The notes: generated by a model not told the origin, from the sequence alone. A DNA stretch of 64,000 bases from Planctomycetaceae bacterium (GCA_002726205.1 PBSL01000011.1:24499-88498), one strand, 5' to 3'; positions 41,480 to 50,602 are shown, counted from the stretch's first letter. Program-made: numbers and translations.

Positions 41480-42745
41480 ATGGCCCGCGTGCTGTTGATG
41501 CTGCCGACGCGGACGTACCGGACGCCGGCATTGCTGGCGGCGGCGGCGCGTAGTGGTGTCGAGTTGACCGTCGCTTGCGAGGAAACCAGCTCGTTGGCCC
41601 ATCTGAATCCCACGGGCCTGCTGACGCTACCCTTCTCCTCGCCGGAACAGGTTGCCGAGCCGGTACTGGCATTCCATCGGGATCATCCGATTGATGCGGT
41701 GATTGGCGTTGATGACACGGTCGTCGAGGCGGTGGCTGTTGCGGCACGGGTCCTGGGGTTGCCTCACAACGATCCCCAATCCGTGGCCCTGGCTCGTGAC
41801 AAGAGGCTGTCACGAGAGGCCTTCGCCGCCGCCGACGTCAGGTCTCCTGAGTTTTCGTGGAGAAGTTTTGACGATTCCGATCGGGCTGCTCGGCCCGGCT
41901 TCGGCTTCCCGGCGATCGTCAAGCCATTGCAACTCTCGGCAGGCCGAGGCGTGATTCGCGCTGACTCGCCCGGCGAACTTGCAGCCGCCATCGAGCGACT
42001 CGAGAGCATTCTTGAATCCGAGCCAGATTGTACGACGGAGACGGGGTTCCTGGTCGAATCATTCGTCCCGGGACCCGAGGTGGCCCTCGAGGGCTTGTTG
42101 AGAGGTTCGGAGCTGGAAGTGCTGGCGATCTTCGACAAGCCCGAACCTCTGGAGGGTCCCTATTTCGAAGAGACGATCTACCTGACACCGTCACGGCAGG
42201 ATGAGGATTGGCAGCAGTTGCTGGCGGAGACGGCCGCAGAGGCCTGTCGCGCGGTGCGACTCGAGGAAGGAAGCGTTCACGTGGAAATGCGGGTGACGCC
42301 AGAGGGCCCGGTTGTGATCGAGGTCAACCCTCGGGCGATTGGCGGTTTGTGTTCGGAAGTTTTGCGTTTCGGGACCGGCCTGTCGCTGGAGGACCTGCTG
42401 CTGAATCACGCGTTGGGAGACCGTGCGCCGTTGCCGCCGCGGGCGGACACGGCTGCGGGGGTGATGATGCTGCCGGTCCCAGTCGCGGGTCGGCTGGTTC
42501 GTGTTGATGGCCTGCAAGCCGCCGGCGAAGTGCCGGGGATCCAACGAGTGGCGATCACCGCCCATCCCGGACAACTGCTGCAACCCTGGCCCGAAGGGAG
42601 TCCGTATCCCGGGTTCCTGTTCGCCCGGGGTAAAACTTGCGAGGATGTGCAACGGGCATTGCACGAGGCCCACGGGAAGTTGACACTGGTGCTGGATGAG
42701 TCGCCTCGTTGCAGCAGAACAGGTGAAGGGGATGCAAGACACTGA
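41480..42745 (+). CDS. ATP-grasp enzyme
   Basis: Protein of 421 residues with an ATP-grasp core: PAIVKPLQLSAGRGV near 140 (nucleotide-binding Lys and Gly-rich loop), VESFVPGPEVALEG near 195, and metal-binding EVNPRAIGGLC near 275. These enzymes join a carboxylate, through an acyl phosphate, to an amine or thiol. Substrate unknown. It lies 24 bases after the Nfu gene and its end overlaps the next gene, which argues for one operon. In the context of a radical SAM protein it could ligate a modified residue or build a small molecule; that is inference. Confidence 0.78.
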   Translation: MARVLLMLPTRTYRTPALLAAAARSGVELTVACEETSSLAHLNPTGLLTLPFSSPEQVAEPVLAFHRDHPIDAVIGVDDTVVEAVAVAARVLGLPHNDPQSVALARDKRLSREAFAAADVRSPEFSWRSFDDSDRAARPGFGFPAIVKPLQLSAGRGVIRADSPGELAAAIERLESILESEPDCTTETGFLVESFVPGPEVALEGLLRGSELEVLAIFDKPEPLEGPYFEETIYLTPSRQDEDWQQLLAETAAEACRAVRLEEGSVHVEMRVTPEGPVVIEVNPRAIGGLCSEVLRFGTGLSLEDLLLNHALGDRAPLPPRADTAAGVMMLPVPVAGRLVRVDGLQAAGEVPGIQRVAITAHPGQLLQPWPEGSPYPGFLFARGKTCEDVQRALHEAHGKLTLVLDESPRCSRTGEGDARH

Positions 42746-43259
42746 CGTCCTGGCTTCGATCGGTTGCCTGGTCCGCTACGGACGGTTGGGATGGGTTGGC
42801 CTGTTTACCGCCCCTGTTGGCGTCGTCGCGGAACGGGGTGATCGGGTCGTGGTTCGTACGCCGCGCGGCCTGGAACTGGGTGAGACGCTCTCGGCAGCCG
42901 GCGAGACCCACGTGGGAGAGGCGACGGCCGGGGGTGAGATTATTCGTGTGGCGACCGAGGAGGATCGGTCGGCAAGGGTCCACGTGCCGGGTGAGCTGGA
43001 CGAATTGCTGAACCTGGTCCGGGAATGTGACGAGAGGCTCGAGCCGGTTGATGCCGAGATTCTCCTGGATGGGCGGACAGCCATCGTCTACTGCCTGGGC
43101 GATGTCGGGGCCGGTTCCGAGCGGGTTGCCATCGATCTCTCGACGCGAACCGGACATGACGTTCGGCTTTCTCCGGTGTTCGATCCACCGCCGCGAGGGT
43201 GTGGGAGTGGAGAGGGCTGTGGCAACGGTGGGTGTGGAACCGGCGGTGAATTGCCTTAG
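42696..43259 (+). CDS. PSP1-like protein with Cys/Gly-rich tail
   Basis: Protein of 187 residues. The N-terminal half has the PSP1-type signature GLFTAPVGVVAERGDRVVVRTPRGLELGE (a beta fold known from YaaT-related proteins). The last 20 residues are a Cys/Gly-rich tail with four cysteines spaced like metal or thiol ligands. Start unclear: ATG 42696 overlaps the end of the ATP-grasp gene by 50 bases, while ATG 42732 sits directly after a GAAGGGG that is too close to work as its ribosome site. It ends 11 bases before the cyclase-like gene. No enzymatic function can be assigned. Place in the operon suggests a partner of the ATP-grasp and radical SAM proteins. Confidence 0.6.
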   Translation: MSRLVAAEQVKGMQDTDVLASIGCLVRYGRLGWVGLFTAPVGVVAERGDRVVVRTPRGLELGETLSAAGETHVGEATAGGEIIRVATEEDRSARVHVPGELDELLNLVRECDERLEPVDAEILLDGRTAIVYCLGDVGAGSERVAIDLSTRTGHDVRLSPVFDPPPRGCGSGEGCGNGGCGTGGELP

Positions 43260-43270
43260 GAGCGTCGGTC

Positions 43271-44308
43271 ATGCGGGCTGGACATTTCTGGACCATGACG
43301 GTGACGATGGCCTGGGCCATCGGCGGATTGGCAGTATCCGGCCCTGTTGGTGCTGACGAACCACGGCTCACGCCCGTTGCCGTTCAAAACGCCCTGGCCA
43401 AGACGATTCCGCTGCTGCAGCTCAGTGGAGCCGCCTACAGAGAGCAGCGCGAGTGCTTCAGTTGTCATCACCAGGGATTGGTGGCAGTGACCGTTGCCAG
43501 GGCACGGCATTTTGGAGTTGCCGTGGATCGCAAGCAGGCCAGGGACCAGTCGAAATTTGCGCACGCCTATTTCAAGGGCCGGGAGAAACGGATCCGGGCC
43601 GGGGAAGGGGTTCCCGGCGGCGCATACAACGGGGGGTATGCACTGTGGGGGCTGCATGCCGACGGCTGGACCCCCGATTCCGTCACCAGGGACCTGGTGA
43701 AATATCTCAAGACCAAACATCGCCATGATGGCAGCTGGCGGATCCGCACTCATCGGCCACCGCTGGAAGACAGTCATTTCACGGCCACGGCGTTGTCGCT
43801 GCGCGGGTTGCAGTTGTATGCGGGGCCGGACGAGGCGAAGGATCTTGGCGAACGGATTCCACGAGTCCGGGCCTGGTTGCTCAAGGCCAAAGCCAAGACG
43901 AATGAAGATCGCGCGTTTCGCCTGCTGGGCCTGGCCTGGGCCGGTGTCGAAATCGGAGAGGTGCGGAAGATCGGCAAGAAACTGGTCAAGCGACAACGCA
44001 CCGATGGTGGCTGGTCGCAGATCAAGGACCTGGAAAGCGACTCGTATGCGACCGGACAGGCCCTGGTCGCTTTGAAGACCGCCGGTGTCCTGAAGAGCAG
44101 CGATGCCGCTTATCAACGTGGATGCAGATTTCTGCTGAAGACGCAAAATCCCGACGGGTCCTGGTTGGTCAGGTCACGGAGCAAGCCGTTCCAGACATAT
44201 TTCGAGAGCAAATTTCCACACGGAAAGTCACAGTTCATCTCCATCTGTGGGACTTGCTGGGCGACGATGGCCCTGCTGGAAACTCTGCCCGCGAGCAAGG
44301 CCCGGTGA
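43271..44308 (+). CDS. squalene-cyclase-like repeat protein with CXXCH
   Basis: Exported protein of 345 residues with a signal peptide (about 1-28). A CFSCHHQ motif near residue 62 looks like a haem or metal site. The rest is alpha-toroid (terpene-cyclase/prenyltransferase-like) with QW-type motifs DGSWRI near 156, DGGWSQ near 242 and DGSWLV near 296. The DXDD catalytic motif of squalene-hopene cyclase is not seen, so it is likely not a cyclase by activity. RBS TAGGAG, which shares bases with the stop of the PSP1-like gene, gives the start. Last gene of the + strand run. Planctomycetes often have such secreted proteins next to surface cytochromes. Confidence 0.75.
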   Translation: MRAGHFWTMTVTMAWAIGGLAVSGPVGADEPRLTPVAVQNALAKTIPLLQLSGAAYREQRECFSCHHQGLVAVTVARARHFGVAVDRKQARDQSKFAHAYFKGREKRIRAGEGVPGGAYNGGYALWGLHADGWTPDSVTRDLVKYLKTKHRHDGSWRIRTHRPPLEDSHFTATALSLRGLQLYAGPDEAKDLGERIPRVRAWLLKAKAKTNEDRAFRLLGLAWAGVEIGEVRKIGKKLVKRQRTDGGWSQIKDLESDSYATGQALVALKTAGVLKSSDAAYQRGCRFLLKTQNPDGSWLVRSRSKPFQTYFESKFPHGKSQFISICGTCWATMALLETLPASKAR

Positions 44309-44331
44309 TCGCGGTTTTGCAGCCAGGATGG

Positions 44332-45351
44332 CTAGCTGCGGTACTCGTCACCGCAGTCACCGATGCTTGCCAGCAGGTCGTTGTGGCCCTGTGTGGCCTC
44401 GTCAAGCAGTTGCCAGTCGTCGGAATCGAGGTTGAAGTCAAAGACGCGGGCATTGGCTGTACGGTGCTCACTGAGGCCCAGGCGACAACCGATGATCACG
44501 CCGGCAACCTGGGTTTGGTCGAGAATGGCCCGGGTCGCCACGTTGGCGATGTCGAGTTCGTAGCGGCGGGCCACGTTCGCCAGTGCGTTCAGCAGTCGTT
44601 GGAAGATGCCCCAGCCACCCCAGGCGTCGATCATCCGCTTGTATTTCTTCTTCGAATTGGTTTCCAGCTGTGAGGGACCTGGTTCCTCGCAGTCGAGATA
44701 CTCTTCACACAGCAGTCCGCCACAAAGGGTTCCGTAGGTCAGGAAGCGGATGTCGTGTTCGCGGCAGAGAGCCAGTTGCTCTCTTTCAGGACGTCGATCG
44801 ACAAGCGAGTACTGGACCTGGTTGGAGATGACGCGGATGCCGGCGTTGACGATCCTCGCGAGGTTGCCGGTGTCGAAGTTGGTGAGGGCCAGGTGCCGGA
44901 TCAGTCCCTCGGATTGCAGGTCGGCGAGGTGAGCAAGTGCGTCGAGAAACCTGGCATCGTCGTAGTCCCACCAGTGGAACTGGAGGACATCCAGGCAGGA
45001 AACATCCATCCGTTGCAACGAGATGCCAACGGCTTCAGCGACCACCTCCCGCGTCATCGGACCCGGCGAGGGACACCACTTGGTCATCGCCTGAATGGTC
45101 TCCACGGCCGCTTCGCCTCGTCGCTGCCGAAGTCGCCGTCGAAATTCCCCGTAAACGTCCTCGGCGGGTCCGTAGTGGTCTGCCATGTCCAGAGTCGTGT
45201 AGCCGTCGTCGAGGTAGCCGAAAAGTGCTTCGGTTGCGGCCTCGTTGTCGATGAGTCCGTGACCACCGGAGAGTTGCCACAATCCGATCGGCAGCGGACA
45301 AATCTGGAACCCGTCGCCGAGTTCACGTCGGCTCGATTCGGGAAGTGGCAT
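44332..45351 (-). CDS. aldo/keto reductase
   Basis: NADP-type TIM-barrel oxidoreductase of 339 residues. The catalytic tetrad can be placed: Asp and Tyr in TLDMADHYG near 53-60, Lys in AMTKWCPS near 90, and His in QFHWWDYDD near 125. The cofactor end of the barrel appears as VIIGCRLGLSEHR near 300. Reduces a carbonyl compound of unknown nature. Convergent with the cyclase-like gene, with a 23-base gap and no terminator seen there. Confidence 0.85.
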   Translation of the reverse strand: MPLPESSRRELGDGFQICPLPIGLWQLSGGHGLIDNEAATEALFGYLDDGYTTLDMADHYGPAEDVYGEFRRRLRQRRGEAAVETIQAMTKWCPSPGPMTREVVAEAVGISLQRMDVSCLDVLQFHWWDYDDARFLDALAHLADLQSEGLIRHLALTNFDTGNLARIVNAGIRVISNQVQYSLVDRRPEREQLALCREHDIRFLTYGTLCGGLLCEEYLDCEEPGPSQLETNSKKKYKRMIDAWGGWGIFQRLLNALANVARRYELDIANVATRAILDQTQVAGVIIGCRLGLSEHRTANARVFDFNLDSDDWQLLDEATQGHNDLLASIGDCGDEYRS

Positions 45352-45562
45352 GGCGAGAACCTCATCGAGTCAGCAGTGTCTGCTGGGCTTGCAATGGCTG
45401 ATGACGGGTTTCGGCGACGGCCGTCGCTACCGCTCGTCAACCGGGGCGATACAATGACGACATTCGGGACCGCATTGCAGTCATCGGTGCCGAGGAGGTC
45501 AAGTCTGCTCCGATTGCAGGTCTTGTGTGCCCGGAAACAAACGACGGCCGAAGGAGTGACAG

Positions 45563-47149
45563 GTGAGACAAGCAGCAAACGTGGCGATGATGTTGACCCT
45601 GTCGTTTCTGGCTTCGACAGGGCGTCCTGCCAAACCGGTCGAAGCGGACGTGGTCCTGGTTGGTGGAACCATCCATGACGGGTCGGGAAAGCCGGGCGTG
45701 GTCGGTGATCTGGCAATCAAGGGCGATCGGATCGTGGCGGTAGGGAAGGCCCAGGTCAAGCCAGGCGCCTGGAAGCTGGATTGCCGTGGCCTGGTGGTGA
45801 TGCCCGGTGCCATCGACCTGCACAATCACAGCGATCGTCAGGTCGTAGCCCCAGGAACCCGGTCGGTCATAAATTATCTCTTGCAGGGTTGTACAACGGT
45901 GGTCACCGGCAACTGCGGGAGCGGTCCGGTCGATGTGGCCGACTATTACCAGAAGATTGGGGCCGCCGGAGCAGGGACCAATGTGGTCCATCTGCTTCCC
46001 CAGGGATCCTTACGACGCCAGGTGATGGGAACCGATCGCCGCGCCGCGACCAAAGAAGAAATGAAAGAGATGCGGGGACTCGTCGAGAAGGCGATGAAGG
46101 ACGGGGCCTGGGGCATGTCGACAGGGTTGATCTATGTGCCGGGCACTTATGCCAATACCGCCGAACTGGTGGCGTTGGCCAAGGTGGTCGCTCGGCATCA
46201 CGGGATCTACGCCAGCCATATCAGGAACGAAAACGTGAGGTTGCTGCTGGCCGTGGAGGAAGCACTCGAAATTGGCCGTCGGGGTGGGTTGCCGATCCAC
46301 GTGTCGCACTTCAAGTCCAGTGGACGCGACTCCTGGGGCGTGGTCCGCCAGGCGGCGCTGATCATCGCAAAGGCCAGGCGAGCCGGTCAGGTGGCCACGG
46401 CAGACCAGTATCCCTACATCGCCTCGAGCACCTCGCTGGATGCGACAGTGATTCCGACCTGGGCCCGGGCCGGCGGTCGCGCCGAGTTGGTTCGCCGATT
46501 GGAGGACCCGGCGATCGGGAAACGAATCCGCGTGGCAATTGCCGAGAATCTCAGCCGCAAGGAAGATGGCCGCGTGCTGAAGATTGCGAGGTATGGTCCA
46601 CGGCAGGACTGGGTCGGCCGCAGCGTGGCCGAGATTGCCGAGATCGAAAAGCTGACGACTGTTGAAGTGGCCGTCCGTGTCGCGCGAACCGGTGGCGCTG
46701 CCATCGTCAATTTCAGCATGAGTGAAGATGATGTGCGTCACATCATGCAGGTGCCGTGGGTCGCGACCGCTTCGGATGGACGAGCCTACCTCCCGGGGGC
46801 CGACCGTCCTCATCCTCGTAGCTACGGCACGTTTGCTCGCAAACTGGGCCATTACGCGATCCGAGAGAAAGTGCTGAAACTGGCGGTGGCCATTCGCAGT
46901 ATGACCAGTCTGCCCGCTGAAATTCTGGGGATGAAGGACCGGGGACAGCTGCGTGCAGGGATGTTTGCCGACGTCGCCGTGTTTGATCCTGGAGCGATCC
47001 GGGATGCCGCGACATTCCAGGATCCTCACCAATACTCCGAGGGATTCCGGTACGTGTTCGTCAACGGCCGACCGGCCGTCTACGCCGGAAAATCGACCGG
47101 GGCGTTGGCCGGCAAGCCGCTGGTGCATCCCGGGGGAGGATCGAAGTGA
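45563..47149 (+). CDS. N-acyl-D-amino-acid deacylase (amidohydrolase)
   Basis: Exported or periplasmic protein of 528 residues with a short hydrophobic leader (about 5-20). Amidohydrolase fold: DLHNHSD near residue 91 (metal His pair), TGNCGSG near 118, ASHIRNE near 215 and HVSHFKSSG near 245 (metal His), and ATASDGRAYLP near 405 (metal Asp). These blocks match the D-aminoacylase/N-acyl-D-amino-acid deacylase type. GTG 45563 has GGAG about 9 bases before it. The stop overlaps the mfnB start as GTGA (47146-47149), so the two are coupled. Confidence 0.85.
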   Translation: MRQAANVAMMLTLSFLASTGRPAKPVEADVVLVGGTIHDGSGKPGVVGDLAIKGDRIVAVGKAQVKPGAWKLDCRGLVVMPGAIDLHNHSDRQVVAPGTRSVINYLLQGCTTVVTGNCGSGPVDVADYYQKIGAAGAGTNVVHLLPQGSLRRQVMGTDRRAATKEEMKEMRGLVEKAMKDGAWGMSTGLIYVPGTYANTAELVALAKVVARHHGIYASHIRNENVRLLLAVEEALEIGRRGGLPIHVSHFKSSGRDSWGVVRQAALIIAKARRAGQVATADQYPYIASSTSLDATVIPTWARAGGRAELVRRLEDPAIGKRIRVAIAENLSRKEDGRVLKIARYGPRQDWVGRSVAEIAEIEKLTTVEVAVRVARTGGAAIVNFSMSEDDVRHIMQVPWVATASDGRAYLPGADRPHPRSYGTFARKLGHYAIREKVLKLAVAIRSMTSLPAEILGMKDRGQLRAGMFADVAVFDPGAIRDAATFQDPHQYSEGFRYVFVNGRPAVYAGKSTGALAGKPLVHPGGGSK

Positions 47150-47889
47150 CCGCCGATGGGATGAGATTGCTGGTCAGTGTCCGTTCGCTCGACGAGGCGG
47201 TCGAGGCGATCAGCGGCGGTTGTGACATCCTCGACGTCAAGGAACCAGGTCGTGGTTCACTGGGAATGGCTGATCTGAGAGAGATTGTCGCGGTGGCCGA
47301 GTTCGCAGGTTCGGTTGGTCGCGCCAGTAGCGCCGCGCTGGGTGAATTGGAGGAATGGCCGCGGCCGGGACTCAGGAACACGGCCTGGCCACGGCTGGAT
47401 TATGCCAAGCTGGGCCTTTCGGGAATGGCTGTGGATCGAGGCTGGCAGCGGAAGTGGTGTGATGTTCGCGAAGAGTTGAACGTGACCTCGCAATGGATCG
47501 CCGTGGCCTACGCCGATGCCGAGTCCTGCGAAGCTCCTTCGGTCGAGGCTGTGGTCGAAGCGGCTGTGGCCACGCGCTGTGCCGGAGTGTTGATCGACAC
47601 CTGGAACAAGTCCCGCGGCGACCTGCTCGAGCAAATCGACGTGACCCGGCTGGAATGGGTCCGTCGCAGGACGCGGCAGGCGGGATTGTTGCTCGGCCTT
47701 GCCGGTCGGGTGTCGGTCGAGGGCCTGCCGCGAGTGGTTGCCCTGAAACCCGACGTGGTGGCAATTCGGTCGGCGGCCTGCCTGGAGGGGCAGCGGGAGC
47801 AGGCGGTCGATTCCGGCCGGGTGGCCCTGTTTGCCGAGAGGCTCAGGAAAGCCAGGGTGTCGCTCGAGGCGATGCCGACCGCAGGTTGA
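47146..47889 (+). CDS. mfnB: (5-formylfuran-3-yl)methyl phosphate synthase-like protein
   Basis: TIM-barrel protein of 247 residues of the DUF556/MfnB family. The family makes the furan precursor of methanofuran from two glyceraldehyde-3-phosphate. The expected active-site residues are present: Lys32 in ILDVKEPGRGSLG, Lys88 in DYAKLGLSG, and Asp151 plus Lys155 in LIDTWNKSRG. Planctomycetes are among the bacteria known to keep methanofuran/tetrahydromethanopterin-linked formaldehyde metabolism. GTG 47146 has GGAGG 6 bases before it. Coupled to the D-aminoacylase gene upstream; overlaps the convergent kinase gene by 47 bases. Confidence 0.82.
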   Translation: MTADGMRLLVSVRSLDEAVEAISGGCDILDVKEPGRGSLGMADLREIVAVAEFAGSVGRASSAALGELEEWPRPGLRNTAWPRLDYAKLGLSGMAVDRGWQRKWCDVREELNVTSQWIAVAYADAESCEAPSVEAVVEAAVATRCAGVLIDTWNKSRGDLLEQIDVTRLEWVRRRTRQAGLLLGLAGRVSVEGLPRVVALKPDVVAIRSAACLEGQREQAVDSGRVALFAERLRKARVSLEAMPTAG

Positions 47890-48442
47890 CCCAGTCGACT
47901 CGTGGCAGTTGATCGGACCAGGTGGCCAGGCACGGGTCGATCAGGCCCGCTGCGGCCAGCGTGTCGGGAGTCGCCGGGGTTGGCTTGTCGGTGGACTTGA
48001 AGAGGACGAGACGATCGGCCGGCCAGGCGATCGTGACCCAGGCAGCGATCGCGTCGCTGGTGGCCTGCCAGGTGTGAGGTAACGACAGCGATTGGTGAGG
48101 CTCTTCGGTCGACAGGAAGCGGTTGGCATCCAGAAGTCCCCATTGCCCGTCACGCCATGCCCGCTCGGCCTGGCCGCGGTCGGCAACCAGCGTGGTTGCT
48201 GGAAGCAGTTCGGCGACGAGTTGGGCGTTGAGTGCCATCGCCTGCAGGGCGAGATCGTGTGAAGTGTTTTCGTCGAGCCGATGGGTGGACTGCCAGCTGC
48301 GAACAATGTCGGCGGCTGGCCCACCGCCGATGAGCAGCAGCGGCGATGCCGACTCGAACGACGTGATCACGCCGGTCAGTCGCTCCGGGAGGTCGGGCAA
48401 CGAGAGCAGGCTGCCGCCGACCTTGAGGACGATGATCGACAT
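47843..48442 (-). CDS. amino-acid kinase family protein, possible MfnE
   Basis: Protein of 199 residues: VLKVGGSLLS at the start and IGGGPAADIVR near 38 are the phosphate loops of the amino acid kinase (aspartokinase/UMP kinase) fold. It is short for the fold. In methanogens, MfnE of this fold phosphorylates 5-(aminomethyl)-3-furanmethanol phosphate, and bacteria with mfnB often carry a homologue. Convergence with mfnB and 47 bases of overlap favour that role. It follows hisG by 18 bases, so it is transcribed with the histidine genes. Function beyond the fold is inference. Confidence 0.65.
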   Translation of the reverse strand: MSIIVLKVGGSLLSLPDLPERLTGVITSFESASPLLLIGGGPAADIVRSWQSTHRLDENTSHDLALQAMALNAQLVAELLPATTLVADRGQAERAWRDGQWGLLDANRFLSTEEPHQSLSLPHTWQATSDAIAAWVTIAWPADRLVLFKSTDKPTPATPDTLAAAGLIDPCLATWSDQLPRVDWVNLRSASPRATPWLS

Positions 48443-48460
48443 GGTCGTTTGCAGAAAAGG

Positions 48461-49348
48461 TCAGTCGATGATCTTGTTGATCGGGTACTCGACGATTCCG
48501 CGGGCTCCGGCAGCCTTGAGCCGAGGAACGATAGTGCGAATGACGGTTTCTTCCAGGATCGTGTTGACCGCAACCCAATCGGGGTCGGACAACGAGGAAA
48601 CAGTCGGTTGTTGCAGTGCCGGGAGCTGTTCGAGAATCGTGGGGAGATCGGTGCGGCGGACGTTCATCATCAGGCCGGCCTTGCCCTCGGCTTCCAGGCA
48701 GGACTGCAGCATCAAGGCGATGTTGTCGAGCTTGCCTCGCTTCCAGTCGTCGGCATAGGCCTCGGAGTTGGCGATCAGGCGGGTCGAGCTTTCAAGGACC
48801 GTGTCGACGATCCTGAGGTTGTTGGCTCGCAGCGAACTGCCCGTCTCTGTGACCTCGACAATCGCATCGGCGAGCTTGGGTGGCTTGACCTCGGTGGCTC
48901 CCCAGGAGAACTCGACGTCTGCTTCGACGCCGTGTTGTGCGAGGTAGTTGCGGGTCAAACCGACGGCCTCGGTGGCAATCCGCTTGCCGGCGAGGTCGGC
49001 GACCGACTGCACCGGAGAATTCTCGGGGACGCACAGCACCCAGCGGACCTTGCGGCGGCTGACCTTGGAAAAGACCATTTCGCAGACCTCGACCACGTCG
49101 GCCTGGGTTTCGAGCACCCAGTCGTGGCCGGTGATGCCCGCATCGAGAATGCCCTGCTCGACATACCTCGCCATTTCCTGGGCCCGGATCAACAGGCATT
49201 CGATTTCCGGGTCGTCGATCGACGGGTAGTAGGAACGGGAGGAGAAGCGGATGTTGTAACCGGCCTTCTGGAAGAGCGCGGCGGTGGCCTCCTGCAGGCT
49301 GCCGGCTGGAATGCCAAGTTTCAAGATGGCTTCGGGGGAGTCGGTCAT
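48461..49348 (-). CDS. hisG: ATP phosphoribosyltransferase (long form)
   Basis: Protein of 295 residues; the long HisG with a C-terminal regulatory domain. First step of histidine synthesis. Visible: [24 protein letters not shown] at the N-terminus, [10 protein letters not shown] near 75, and the phosphoribosyl-binding block [18 protein letters not shown] near 170. ATG 49348 is preferred over upstream readings that would cross hisI. It lies 4 bases after the hisI stop, so hisI and hisG are one operon. The rest of the his pathway is not here. Confidence 0.9.
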   Translation of the reverse strand: MTDSPEAILKLGIPAGSLQEATAALFQKAGYNIRFSSRSYYPSIDDPEIECLLIRAQEMARYVEQGILDAGITGHDWVLETQADVVEVCEMVFSKVSRRKVRWVLCVPENSPVQSVADLAGKRIATEAVGLTRNYLAQHGVEADVEFSWGATEVKPPKLADAIVEVTETGSSLRANNLRIVDTVLESSTRLIANSEAYADDWKRGKLDNIALMLQSCLEAEGKAGLMMNVRRTDLPTILEQLPALQQPTVSSLSDPDWVAVNTILEETVIRTIVPRLKAAGARGIVEYPINKIID

Positions 49349-49352
49349 GGCT

Positions 49353-49739
49353 TCAGTTCTTCGTCTTGTAGACCTCGGCAGGATCAAAGACCCGCTCGCC
49401 GACAACCGTCGCGTCGCCACTGGCCGGATCGACCTCGCGGAAAAAACAGCTGCGATAACCCTCGTGGCAGGCGGCTCCGCCGTGCTGAACCACCTTCACC
49501 AGCAGAGTGTCGGCATCGCAGTCGTAGAAGACGGACTTCATCTCCTGGAAGTTGCCGCTTTCTTCTCCCTTCCGCCACAACTTGTCACGACTGCGACTGT
49601 AGTAGCAGACACGTCCGGTTCGACAGGTCTCTTCCCAGGCCTCCCGGTTCATGTAGGCCAACATCAGCACGACACCGTCGTCGGCATCCTGGGCAATGAC
49701 GGGGATCAGTTCGGATTTCGAAAAATCAGGGCCGCTCAC
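49353..49739 (-). CDS. hisI: phosphoribosyl-AMP cyclohydrolase
   Basis: Single-domain HisI of 128 residues (no HisE fusion). It opens the purine ring of phosphoribosyl-AMP, the third step of histidine synthesis. Seen: [12 protein letters not shown] near 25, the [21 protein letters not shown] block with metal-binding Asp and Cys near 60-80, and the zinc cysteines in [11 protein letters not shown] near 92-102. First gene of the hisI-hisG-kinase operon on this strand. Confidence 0.93.
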   Translation of the reverse strand: MSGPDFSKSELIPVIAQDADDGVVLMLAYMNREAWEETCRTGRVCYYSRSRDKLWRKGEESGNFQEMKSVFYDCDADTLLVKVVQHGGAACHEGYRSCFFREVDPASGDATVVGERVFDPAEVYKTKN

Positions 49740-49869
49740 GACGAATGGACCTCCAGAGGGTGCCGGGACCGGGAAGCGTCCAACCTAGCAACTTGCCGGA
49801 GGTGACACCAGTGGAGTCGTTTGGTGCAAAAATGTCCCGGCGGAACCCGCCCAAGGTGCTCCCGCGGCT

Positions 49870-49897
49870 TTTCACTGCGGCTGATGTGCCGTAGTAT
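49870..49897 (+). promoter_or_regulatory. candidate cysC promoter
   Basis: TTTCAC (49870-49875) and TAGTAT (49892-49897), 16 bases apart, about 93 bases before the cysC ATG, in the 251-base gap shared with hisI. Match to sigma-70 consensus is partial. Confidence 0.3.
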
Positions 49898-49990
49898 CGA
49901 GACTCGCGTCGGGAAGGTCCGAGCGAAGAGACGATCCGCGGGATCCAACCGAATACCCCAGAGACACGTGTTATCGGAGCCAACAGCGTC

Positions 49991-50602
49991 ATGTCCGAAC
50001 AGAAAGCCACGAACATCACCTGGCACGAGGCACGTGTCGGCCGTAATGAGCGAGAAGAATTGTCCGGTCACCGCGGCATCGTCGTGTGGTTTACCGGGCT
50101 GAGCGCATCGGGAAAGAGCACCGTGGCCAACGAAGTCGATCATCGCCTGCACGCGATGGGAAAACGGACCTACGTCCTGGACGGAGACAACGTTCGGCAC
50201 GGACTGAACAAGAATCTCGGCTTCAGCGCCGAAGATCGCGCCGAGAATATTCGTCGGATCGGCGAAGTGGCCGGACTGTTTGTCGACGCCGGCACGATTG
50301 TCCTGACCGCGTTCATTTCCCCCTACACGGCTGATCGGCAGCAGGCCCGCGAGTTGCTGGGCGAAGGCGAGTTTATCGAGGTCTATGTCAACGCGTCCCT
50401 GGCGACCTGTGAGGCACGGGATCCGAAGGGGCTGTATGCCAAGGCGCGGGCCGGTGAGATCAAGGGATTCACCGGAATCGACGACCCCTACGAAGCACCT
50501 GAACAGGCAGAACTGGTACTCGACGCCGATTCCAAGGGCATCAGCGAATTGGCAGCAGAGGTTGTCGAGTTCCTCGAGACCAGTGGTTGCCTGTCGGTAT
50601 AG
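49991..50602 (+). CDS. cysC: adenylylsulfate kinase
   Basis: Protein of 203 residues that phosphorylates APS to PAPS. P-loop GLSASGKST at 36-44, then [32 protein letters not shown] (APS-binding block), and a late YEAPEQAEL block. No ATP sulfurylase (cysD/cysN/sat) is in the window, so it stands alone. PAPS could serve sulfate assimilation or sulfotransferases; the latter would fit an organism with many sulfatases. Confidence 0.92.
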   Translation: MSEQKATNITWHEARVGRNEREELSGHRGIVVWFTGLSASGKSTVANEVDHRLHAMGKRTYVLDGDNVRHGLNKNLGFSAEDRAENIRRIGEVAGLFVDAGTIVLTAFISPYTADRQQARELLGEGEFIEVYVNASLATCEARDPKGLYAKARAGEIKGFTGIDDPYEAPEQAELVLDADSKGISELAAEVVEFLETSGCLSV

